Positions 37,817-48,785 of a stretch of DNA of 64,000 nucleotides are shown in pieces. Positions within the stretch are counted from its first letter, which is position 1, and the number at the start of each line of letters is the position of its first letter. The notes under the pieces are model-generated. The model searched no databases. It worked only from the letters and a program-made list of their open reading frames with translations, and was not told the origin of the DNA. The DNA comes from Siphonodentalium dalli (taxonomy: Eukaryota; Mollusca; Scaphopoda; Gadilida; Siphonodentaliidae). The stretch covers positions 744,001-808,000 of the forward strand of contig CP136064.1 of the NCBI GenBank assembly GCA_032622095.1. Reading direction: 5' to 3'. A program made the translations under genes and the position numbers.

Positions 37817-39648
37817 ATGGTGGAGTACGGTTGGATATTTTCAATTTGGCGCTTGTTTCTCCATACCGCGCCATGTCAAATCTGGCCATATCCGAATCGG
37901 GTTGTCATTTACAATGACTGCAGAAAATATATATCTTCATGGTGGAATGCAAATGTATGTTTAAAGGAACAGATGTATCTCAACTTAAAGGGACATAAGT
38001 AACACAGTCACCAACTTTAAGGGGTATCTGCTATAGACTGGTTTCATGGTGGAGTACGGTTGGATATTTTCAATTTGGCGCATGTTTCTCCATACCGCGC
38101 CATGTCAAATCTGGCCATATCCGAATCGAGTTGTCATTTACAATGACTGCAGAAAATATATATCTTCATGTTGGAATGCAAATGTATGTTTAAAGGAACA
38201 GATGTATCTCAACTTAAAGGGACATAAGTAACACAGTCACCAACTTTAAGGGGTATCTGCTATAGACTGGTTCCATGGTGGAGTACGGTTGGATATTTTC
38301 TATTTGGCGCATGTCTCTCCATACCGCGCCATGTCAAATCTGGCCATATCCGAATCGGGTTGTCATTTACAATGACTGCAGAAAATATATATCTTCATGT
38401 TGGAATGCAAATGTATGTTTAAAGGAACAGATGTATCTCAACTTAAAGGGACATAAGTAACACAGTCACCAACTTTAAGGGGTATCTGCTATAAACTGGT
38501 TCCATGGTGGAGTACGGTTGGATATTTTCAATTTGGCGCATGTTTCTCCCTACCGCGCCATGTCAGATCTGGCCATATCCGAATCGGGTTGTCATTTACA
38601 ATGACTGCAGAAAATAAATATCTTCATGTTGGAATGCAAATGTATGTTTAAAGGAACAGATGTATCTCAACTTAAAGGGACATAAGTAACACAGTCACCA
38701 ACTTTAAGGGGTATCTGCTATAGACTGGTTACATGGTGGAGTACGGTTGGATATTTTCAATTTTGCGCATGTTTCTCCATACCGCGCCATGTCAAATCTG
38801 GCCATATCCTAATCGGGTTGTCATTTACAATGACTGCAGAAAATAAATATCTTCATGTTAGAATGCAAATGTATGTTTAAAGGAACAGATGTATCTCAAC
38901 TTAAAGGGACATAAGTAACACAGTCACCAACTTAAAGAGGTGTCTGATTTAGACTGGTTCCATGGTGGAGTACGGTTGGATATTTTCTATTTGGCGCATG
39001 TTTCTCCATACCGCGCCATGTCAAATCTGGCCATATCCGAATCAGGTTGTCATTTACAATGACTACAGAAAATAAATATCTTCATGTTGGAATGCAAATG
39101 TATGTTTAAAGAAACAGATGTATCTCAACTTAAAGGGACATAAGTAACACAGTCACCAACTTTAAGGGGTATCTGCTATAGACTGGTTCCATGGTGGAGT
39201 ACTGTTGGATATTTTCAATTTGGCGCATGTTTCTCCCTACCGCGCCATGTCAAATCTGGCCATATCCGAATCGGGTTGTCATTTACAATGACTACAGAAA
39301 ATAAATATCTTCATGGTGGAATGCAAATGTATGTTTAAAGGAACAGATGTATCTCAACTTAAAGGGACATAAGTAACACAGTCACCAACTTTAAGGGGTA
39401 TCTGCTATAGACTGGTTCCATGGTGGAGTACGGTTGGATATTTTCAATTTGGCGCATGTTTTTCCATACCGCGCCATGTCAAATCTGGCCATATCCGAAT
39501 CGGGTTGTCATTTACAATGACTACAGAAAATAAATATCTTCATGTTGGAAAGCAAATGTATGTTTAAAGGAACAGATGTATCTCAACTTAAAGGGACATA
39601 AGTAACACAGTCACCAACTTAAAGGGGTATCTGCTATAGACTGGTTCC

Positions 39649-41938
39649 ATGGTGGAGTACGGTTGGATATTTTCAATTTGGCGCATGTTTCTCCATACCG
39701 CGCCATGTCAAATCTGGCCATATCCGAATCGGGTTGTTATTTACAATGACTGCAGAAAATATATATCTTCATGGTGGAATGCAAATGTATGTTTAAAGGA
39801 ACAGATGTATCTCAACTTAAAGGGACATAAGTAACACAGTCACCAACTTTAAGGGGTATCTGCTATAGACTGGTTCCATGGTGGAGTACGGTTGGATATT
39901 TTCAATTTGGCGCATGTTTCTCCATACCGCGCCATGTCAAATCTGGCCATATCCGAATCGGGTTGTCATTTACAATGACTGCAGAAAATATATATCTTCA
40001 TGTTGGAATGCAAATGTATGTTTAAAGGAACAGATGTATCTCAACTTAAAGGGACATAAGTAACACAGTCACCAACTTTAAGGGGTATCTGCTATAGACT
40101 GGTTCCATGGTGGAGTACGGTTGGATATTTTCAATTTGGCGCTTGTTTCTCCATACCGCGCCATGTCAAATCTGGCCATATCCGAATCGGGTTGTCATTT
40201 ACAATGACTGCAGAAAATATATATCTTCATGGTGGAATGCAAATGTATGTTTAAAGGAACAGATGTATCTCAACTTAAAGGGACATAAGTAACACAGTCA
40301 CCAACTTTAAGGGGTATCTGCTATAGACTGGTTTCATGGTGGAGTACGGTTGGATATTTTCAATTTGGCGCATGTTTCTCCATACCGCGCCATGTCAAAT
40401 CTGGCCATATCCGAATCGGGTTGTCATTTACAATGACTGCAGAAAATATATATCTTCATGTTGGAATGCAAATGTATGTTTAAAGGAACAGATGTATCTC
40501 AACTTAAAGGGACATAAGTAACACAGTCACCAACTTTAAGGGGTATCTGCTATAGACTGGTTCCATGGTGGAGTACGGTTGGATATTTTCTATTTGGCGC
40601 ATGTTTCTCCATACCGCGCCATGTCAAATCTGGCCATATCCGAATCGGGTTGTCATTTACAATGACTGCAGAAAATATATATCTTCATGTTGGAATGCAA
40701 ATGTATGTTTAAAGGAACAGATGTATCTCAACTTAAAGGGACATAAGTAACACAGTCACCAACTTTAAGGGGTATCTGCTATAAACTGGTTCCATGGTGG
40801 AGTACGGTTGGATATTTTCAATTTGGCGCATGTTTCTCCCTACCGCGCCATGTCAGATCTGGCCATATCCGAATCGGGTTGTCATTTACAATGACTGCAG
40901 AAAATAAATATCTTCATGTTGGAATGCAAATGTATGTTTAAAGGAACAGATGTATCTCAACTTAAAGGGACATAAGTAACACAGTCACCAACTTTAAGGG
41001 GTATCTGCTATAGACTGGTTACATGGTGGAGTACGGTTGGATATTTTCAATTTTGCGCATGTTTCTCCATACCGCGCCATGTCAAATCTGGCCATATCCT
41101 AATCGGGTTGTCATTTACAATGACTGCAGAAAATAAATATCTTCATGTTAGAATGCAAATGTATGTTTAAAGGAACAGATGTATCTCAACTTAAAGGGAC
41201 ATAAGTAACACAGTCACCAACTTAAAGAGGTGTCTGATTTAGACTGGTTCCATGGTGGAGTACGGTTGGATATTTTCTATTTGGCGCATGTTTCTCCATA
41301 CCGCGCCATGTCAAATCTGGCCATATCCGAATCAGGTTGTCATTTACAATGACTACAGAAAATAAATATCTTCATGTTGGAATGCAAATGTATGTTTAAA
41401 GAAACAGATGTATCTCAACTTAAAGGGACATAAGTAACACAGTCACCAACTTTAAGGGGTATCTGCTATAGACTGGTTCCATGGTGGAGTACTGTTGGAT
41501 ATTTTCAATTTGGCGCATGTTTCTCCCTACCGCGCCATGTCAAATCTGGCCATATCCGAATCGGGTTGTCATTTACAATGACTACAGAAAATAAATATCT
41601 TCATGGTGGAATGCAAATGTATGTTTAAAGGAACAGATGTATCTCAACTTAAAGGGACATAAGTAACACAGTCACCAACTTTAAGGGGTATCTGCTATAG
41701 ACTGGTTCCATGGTGGAGTACGGCTGGATATTTTCAATTTGGCGCATGTTTTTCCATACCGCGCCATGTCAAATCTGGCCATATCCGAATCGGGTTGTCA
41801 TTTACAATGACTACAGAAAATAAATATCTTCATGTTGGAAAGCAAATGTATGTTTAAAGGAACAGATGTAACTCAACTTAAAGGGACATAAGTAACACAG
41901 TCACCAACTTAAAGGGGTATCTGCTATAGACTGGTTCC
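39649..41938. repeat. 10-mer HOR A2-M-E-F'-K-L'-G-H-I-J (2290 bp), last of this form
   Basis: Same order as the other middle-block 10-mers, but F' has AATCGGGTTG and J (41710) carries GTAACTC (162A) and a private TACGGCTGG. The 162A mark is shared with every J to the right, so this unit is transitional between the middle and right blocks. Confidence 0.93.
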
Positions 41939-44228
41939 ATGGTGGAGTACGGTTGGATATTTTCAATTTGGCGCATGTTTCTCCATACCGCGCCATGTCA
42001 AATCTGGCCATATCCGAATCGGGTTGTTATTTACAATGACTGCAGAAAATATATATCTTCATGGTGGAATGCAAATGTATGTTTAAAGGAACAGATGTAT
42101 CTCAACTTAAAGGGACATAAGTAACACAGTCACCAACTTAAAGGGGTATCTGCTATAGACTGGTTCCATGGTGGAGTACGGTTGGATATTTTCAATTTGG
42201 CGCATGTTTCTCCCTACTGCGCCATGTCAAATCTGGCCATATCCGAATCGGGTTGTCATTTACAATGACTACAGAAAATAAATATCTTCATGTTGGAATG
42301 CAAATGTATGTTTAAAGGAACAGATGTATCTCAACTTAAAGGGACATAAGTAACACAGTCACCAACTGTAAGGGGTATCTGCTATAGACTGGTTCCATGG
42401 TGGAGTACGGTTGGATATTTTCAATTTGGCGCTTGTTTCTCCATACCGCGCCATGTCAAATCTGGCCATATCCGAATCGGGTTGTCATTTACAATGACTG
42501 CAGAAAATATATATCTTCATGGTGGAATGCAAATGTATGTTTAAAGGAACAGATGTATCTCAACTTAAAGGGACATAAGTAACACAGTCACCAACTTAAA
42601 GGGGTATCTGCTATAGACTGGTTCCATGGTGGAGTACGGTTGGATATTTTCAATTTGGCGCATGTTTCTCCCTACCGCGCCATGTCAAATCTGGCCATAT
42701 CCGAATCGGGTTGTCATTTACAATGACTACAGAAAATAAATATCTTCATGTTGGAATGCAAATGTATGTTTAAAGGAACAGATGTATCTCAACTTAAAGG
42801 GACATAAGTAACACAGTCACCAACTTTAAGGGGTATCTGCTATAGACTGGTTCCATGGTGGAGTACGGTTGGATATTTTCAATTTGGCGCTTGTTTCTCC
42901 ATACCGCGCCATGTCAAATCTGGCCATATCCGAATCGGGTTGTCATTTACAATGACTGCAGAAAATATATATCTTCATGGTGGAATGCAAATGTATGTTT
43001 AAAGGAACAGATGTATCTCAACTTAAAGGGACATAAGTAACACAGTCACCAACTTTAAGGGGTATCTGCTATAGACTGGTTTCATGGTGGAGTACGGTTG
43101 GATATTTTCAATTTGGCGCATGTTTCTCCATACCGCGCCATGTCAAATCTGGCCATATCCGAATCGGGTTGTCATTTACAATGACTGCAGAAAATATATA
43201 TCTTCATGTTGGAATGCAAATGTATGTTTAAAGGAACAGATGTATCTCAACTTAAAGGGACATAAGTAACACAGTCAACAACTTTAAGGGGTATCTGCTA
43301 TAGACTGGTTCCATGGTGGAGTACGGTTGGATATTTTCTATTTGGCGCATGTTTCTCCATACCGCGCCATGTCAAATCTGGCCATATCCGAATCGGGTTG
43401 TCATTTACAATGACTGCAGAAAATATATATCTTCATGTTGGAATGCAAATGTATGTTTAAAGGAACAGATGTATCTCAACTTAAAGGGACATAAGTAACA
43501 CAGTCACCAACTTTAAGGGGTATCTGCTATAGACTGGTTCCATGGTGGAGTACGGTTGGATATTTTCAATTTGGCGCATGTTTCTCCCTACCGCGCCATG
43601 TCAGATCTGGCCATATCCGAATCGGGTTGTCATTTACAATGACTGCAGAAAATAAATATCTTCATGTTGGAATGCAAATGTATGTTTAAAGGAACAGATG
43701 TATCTCAACTTAAAGGGACATAAGTAACACAGTCACCAACTTAAAGAGGTGTCTGATTTAGACTGGTTCCATGGTGGAGTACGGTTGGATATTTTCTATT
43801 TGGCGCATGTTTCTCCATACCGCGCCATGTCAAATCTGGCCATATCCGAATCGGGTTGTCATTTACAATGACTACAGAAAATAAATATCTTCATGTTGGA
43901 ATGCAAATGTATGTTTAAAGGAACACATGTATCTCAACTTAAAGGGACATAAGTAACACAGTCACCAACTTTAAGGGGTATCTGCTATAGACTGGTTCCA
44001 TGGTGGAGTACGGTTGGATATTTTCAATTTGGCGCATGTTTTTCCATACCGCGCCATGTCAAATCTGGCCATATCCGAATCGGGTTGTCATTTACAATGA
44101 CTACAGAAAATAAATATCTTCATGTTGGAAAGCAAATGTATGTTTAAAGGAACAGATGTAACTCAACTTAAAGGGACATAAGTAACACAGTCACCAACTT
44201 AAAGGGGTATCTGCTATAGACTGGTTCC
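41939..44228. repeat. 10-mer HOR A-B-C-D-E-F'-K-L-H2-J (2290 bp)
   Basis: B carries CCCTACTGCG (51T) and an ACTGTAAGG tail. C and E carry GCGCTTG. K has 27T. L has CAGATC plus the divergent AGAGGTGTCTG tail. H2 has GGAACACATG, and J has 162A. The same order recurs at 53160 and 60488. A private AGTCAACAAC is at about 43274-43283. Confidence 0.94.
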
Positions 44229-45144
44229 ATGGTGGAGTACGGTTGGATATTTTCAATTTGGCGCATGTTTCTCCATACCGCGCCATGTCAAATCTGGCCA
44301 TATCCGAATCGGGTTGTTATTTACAATGACTGCAGAAAATATATATCTTCATGGTGGAATGCAAATGTATGTTTAAAGGAACAGATGTATCTCAACTTAA
44401 AGGGACATAAGTAACACAGTCACCAACTTAAAGGGGTATCTGCTATAGACTGGTTCCATGGTGGAGTACGGTTGGATATTTTCAATTTGGCGCATGTTTC
44501 TCCCTACCGCGCCATGTCAAATCTGGCCATATCCGAATCGGGTTGTCATTTACAATGACTACAGAAAATAAATATCTTCATGTTGGAATGCAAATGTATG
44601 TTTAAAGGAACAGATGTATCTCAACTTAAAGGGACATAAGTAACACAGTCACCAACTGTAAGGGGTATCTGCTATAGACTGGTTCCATGGTGGAGTACGG
44701 TTGGATATTTTCAATTTGGCGCTTGTTTCTCCATACCGCGCCATGTCAAATCTGGCCATATCCGAATCGGGTTGTCATTTACAATGACTGCAGAAAATAT
44801 ATATCTTCATGGTGGAATGCAAATGTATGTTTAAAGGAACAGATGTATCTCAACTTAAAGGGACATAAGTAACACAGTCACCAACTTAAAGGGGTATCTG
44901 CTATAGACTGGTTCCATGGTGGAGTACGGTTGGATATTTTCAATTTGGCGCATGTTTCTCCCTACCGCGCCATGTCAAATCTGGCCATATCCGAATCGGG
45001 TTGTTATTTACAATGACTGCAGAAAATATATATCTTCATGGTGGAATGCAAATGTATGTTTAAAGGAACAGATGTATCTCAACTTAAAGGGACATAAGTA
45101 ACACAGTCACCAACTTAAAGGGGTATCTGCTATAGACTGGTTCC
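44229..45144. repeat. 4-monomer HOR variant A-B'-C-(B'/A chimera) (916 bp)
   Basis: The fourth monomer (44916) has CCCTACC at its 5' side and GTTGTTATT, 104G,114T,126G at its 3' side. It is a B' or D 5' part joined to an A 3' part, and it returns directly to A at 45145. This is the shortest HOR unit in the right block. Confidence 0.92.
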
Positions 45145-48100
45145 ATGGTGGAGTACGGTTGGATATTTTCAATTTGGCGCATGTTTCTCCATACCGCGCC
45201 ATGTCAAATCTGGCCATATCCGAATCGGGTTGTTATTTACAATGACTGCAGAAAATATATATCTTCATGGTGGAATGCAAATGTATGTTTAAAGGAACAG
45301 ATGTATCTCAACTTAAAGGGACATAAGTAACACAGTCACCAACTTAAAGGGGTATCTGCTATAGACTGGTTCCATGGTGGAGTACGGTTGGATATTTTCA
45401 ATTTGGCGCATGTTTCTCCCTACCGCGCCATGTCAAATCTGGCCATATCCGAATCGGGTTGTCATTTACAATGACTACAGAAAATAAATATCTTCATGTT
45501 GGAATGCAAATGTATGTTTAAAGGAACAGATGTATCTCAACTTAAAGGGACATAAGTAACACAGTCACCAACTGTAAGGGGTATCTGCTATAGACTGGTT
45601 CCATGGTGGAGTACGGTTGGATATTTTCAATTTGGCGCTTGTTTCTCCATACCGCGCCATGTCAAATCTGGCCATATCCGAATCGGGTTGTCATTTACAA
45701 TGACTGCAGAAAATATATATCTTCATGGTGGAATGCAAATGTATGTTTAAAGGAACAGATGTATCTCAACTTAAAGGGACATAAGTAACACAGTCACCAA
45801 CTTAAAGGGGTATCTGCTATAGACTGGTTCCATGGTGGAGTACGGTTGGATATTTTCAATTTGGCGCATGTTTCTCCCTACCGCGCCATGTCAAATCTGG
45901 CCATATCCGAATCGGGTTGTCATTTACAATGACTACAGAAAATAAATATCTTCATGTTGGAATGCAAATGTATGTTTAAAGGAACAGATGTATCTCAACT
46001 TAAAGGGACATAAGTAACACAGTCACCAACTGTAAGGGGTATCTGCTATAGACTGGTTCCATGGTGGAGTACGGTTGGATATTTTCAATTTGGCGCTTGT
46101 TTCTCCATACCGCGCCATGTCAAATCTGGCCATATCCGAATCGGGTTGTCATTTACAATGACTGCAGAAAATATATATCTTCATGGTGGAATGCAAATGT
46201 ATGTTTAAAGGAACAGATGTATCTCAACTCAAAGGGACATAAGTAACACAGTCACCAACTTAAAGGGGTATCTGCTATAGACTGGTTCCATGGTGGAGTA
46301 CGGTTGGATATTTTCAATTTGGCGCATGTTTCTCCCTACCGCGCCATGTCAAATCTGGCCATATCCGAATCGGGTTGTCATTTACAATGACTACAGAAAA
46401 TAAATATCTTCATGTTGGAATGCAAATGTATGTTTAAAGGAACAGATGTATCTCAACTTAAAGGGACATAAGTAACACAGTCACCAACTTTAAGGGGTAT
46501 CTGCTATAGACTGGTTCCATGGTGGAGTACGGTTGGATATTTTCAATTTGGCGCTTGTTTCTCCATACCGCGCCATGTCAAATCTGGCCATATCCGAATC
46601 GGGTTGTCATTTACAATGACTGCAGAAAATATATATCTTCATGGTGGAATGCAAATGTATGTTTAAAGGAACAGATGTATCTCAACTTAAAGGGACATAA
46701 GTAACACAGTCACCAACTTTAAGGGGTATCTGCTATAGACTGGTTTCATGGTGGAGTACGGTTGGATATTTTCAATTTGGCGCATGTTTCTCCATACCGC
46801 GCCATGTCAAATCTGGCCATATCCGAATCGGGTTGTCATTTACAATGACTGCAGAAAATATATATCTTCATGTTGGAATGCAAATGTATGTTTAAAGGAA
46901 CAGATGTATCTCAACTTAAAGGGACATAAGTAACACAGTCACCAACTTTAAGGGGTATCTGCTATAGACTGGTTCCATGGTGGAGTACGGTTGGATATTT
47001 TCTATTTGGCGCATGTTTCTCCATACCGCGCCATGTCAAATCTGGCCATATCCGAATCGGGTTGTCATTTACAATGACTGCAGAAAATATATATCTTCAT
47101 GTTGGAATGCAAATGTATGTTTAAAGGAACAGATGTATCTCAACTTAAAGGGACATAAGTAACACAGTCACCAACTTTAAGGGGTATCTGCTATAGACTG
47201 GTTCCATGGTGGAGTACGGTTGGATATTTTCTATTTGGCGCATGTTTCTCCATACCGCGCCATGTCAAATCTGGCCATATCCGAATCGGGTTGTCATTTA
47301 CAATGACTGCAGAAAATATATATCTTCATGTTGGAATGCAAATGTATGTTTAAAGGAACAGATGTATCTCAACTTAAAGGGACATAAGTAACACAGTCAC
47401 CAACTTTAAGGGGTATCTGCTATAAACTGGTTCCATGGTGGAGTACGGTTGGATATTTTCAATTTGGCGCATGTTTCTCCCTACCGCGCCATGTCAGATC
47501 TGGCCATATCCGAATCGGGTTGTCATTTACAATGACTGCAGAAAATAAATATCTTCATGTTGGAATGCAAATGTATGTTTAAAGGAACAGATGTATCTCA
47601 ACTTAAAGGGACATAAGTAACACAGTCACCAACTTTAAGGGGTATCTGCTATAGACTGGTTACATGGTGGAGTACGGTTGGATATTTTCAATTTTGCGCA
47701 TGTTTTTCCATACCGCGCCATGTCAAATCTGGCCATATCCTAATCGGGTTGTCATTTACAATGACTGCAGAAAATAAATATCTTCATGTTAGAATGCAAA
47801 TGTATGTTTAAAGGAACAGATGTATCTCAACTTAAAGGGACATAAGTAACACAGTCACCAACTTAAAGAGGTGTCTGATTTAGACTGGTTCCATGGTGGA
47901 GTACGGTTGGATATTTTCTATTTGGCGCATGTTTCTCCATACCGCGCCATGTCAAATCTGGCCATATCCGAATCAGGTTGTCATTTACAATGACTACAGA
48001 AAATAAATATCTTCATGTTGGAATGCAAATGTATGTTTAAAGAAACAGATGTATCTCAACTTAAAGGGACATAAGTAACACAGTCACCAACTTTAAGGGG

Positions 48101-48579
48101 TATCTGCTATAGACTGGTTCCATGGTGGAGTACTGTTGGATATTTTCAATTTGGCGCATGTTTCTCCCTACCGCGCCATGTCAAATCTGGCCATATCCGA
48201 ATCGGGTTGTCATTTACAATGACTACAGAAAATAAATATCTTCATGGTGGAATGCAAATGTATGTTTAAAGGAACAGATGTATCTCAACTTAAAGGGACA
48301 TAAGTAACACAGTCACCAACTTTAAGGGGTATCTGCTATAGACTGGTTCCATGGTGGAGTACGGTTGGATATTTTCAATTTGGCGCATGTTTTTCCATAC
48401 CGCGCCATGTCAAATCTGGCCATATCCGAATCGGGTTGTCATTTACAATGACTACAGAAAATAAATATCTTCATGTTGGAAAGCAAATGTATGTTTAAAG
48501 GAACAGATGTAACTCAACTTAAAGGGACATAAGTAACACAGTCACCAACTTAAAGGGGTATCTGCTATAGACTGGTTCC
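45145..48579. repeat. 15-mer HOR A-B'-C-B'-C-D-E-F'-K-K-L'-G-H-I-J (3435 bp)
   Basis: The longest HOR unit in the right block; it contains nearly every right-block subtype in order, with B'-C and K each doubled. Private marks are CAACTCAAAGGG in the second C (about 46225) and GTTTTTCC in G (47664). The same 15 recur at 57053. The 10-mers can be derived from it by loss of blocks between similar monomers. Confidence 0.94.
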
Positions 48580-48765
48580 ATGGTGGAGTACGGTTGGATA
48601 TTTTCAATTTGGCGCATGTTTCTCCATACCGCGCCATGTCAAATCTGGCCATATCCGAATCGGGTTGTTATTTACAATGACTGCAGAAAATATATATCTT
48701 CATGGTGGAATGCAAATGTATGTTTAAAGGAACAGATGTATCTCAACTTAAAGGGACATAAGTAA
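48580..48765 (+). other. Fortuitous 61-codon ORF typical of 114T monomers (example)
   Basis: Starts at the ATG of CCATGGTGG and ends at the TAA of CATAAGTAA (rel 184-186). It is open only in monomers with 114T; with 114A codon 38 is TAA. I do not think it is a gene. Most variable sites within it change the residue (rel 37 Met to Leu, rel 47 His to Pro, rel 104 Cys to Tyr, rel 126 Cys to Trp). Stop loss is tolerated (5973-6227, 24277-24480), and 1-bp indels are tolerated. No signal peptide, known domain or ribosome-binding context is seen. About 130 monomers in this window carry it. Confidence 0.75.
48610..48636. other. GC-rich inverted repeat in each monomer (example)
   Basis: TGGCGC (48610-48615) and GCGCCA (48631-48636) form a perfect 6-bp inverted repeat around a 15-base spacer, at rel 31-57. 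It recurs in most monomers. It is broken in G types (TTTTGCGC), Y and R types (GGCACATG), and Z (GCGCAATG). Whether it folds in vivo is unknown. Confidence 0.6.
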
Positions 48766-48785
48766 CACAGTCACCAACTTAAAGG
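48724..48785. repeat. Internal TTAAAGG subrepeats within the monomer (example)
   Basis: TTAAAGG occurs at 48724-48730, 48748-48754 and 48779-48785 (rel 145, 169 and 200; spacings 24 and 31). The last two extend to a shared CAACTTAAAGGG in 202A monomers. The first two extend as TTAAAGGAACAGATG and TTAAAGGGACATAAG. This suggests that the 3' third of the monomer grew from a shorter repeat. Confidence 0.6.

Larger units (their letters stand above)
36483..39648. repeat. 14-monomer HOR variant with last 40-bp-deletion monomer (3166 bp)
   Basis: Order is A2-M-E-F'-N-(O/M chimera)-E-F'-K-L'-G-H-I-J. It reads as the start of the 6-monomer unit fused to a 10-mer through the chimeric monomer at 37588. 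The K monomer at 38275 has a private GTCTCTCC. Confidence 0.92.

Noticed and set aside
48610-48620. RNA polymerase III A/B boxes indicating SINE or tRNA origin
   Set aside because: TGGCGCATGTT and GGTTCCATGG only partly match the A and B boxes; spacing is wrong within a monomer and there is no tRNA-like fold.
48699-48716. CENP-B box-like sequence (CTTCATG(G/T)TGGAATGC)
   Set aside because: It resembles the CENP-B box core CTTCGTTGGAA only with a 2-base gap, and it lacks the essential CG and CGGG elements.
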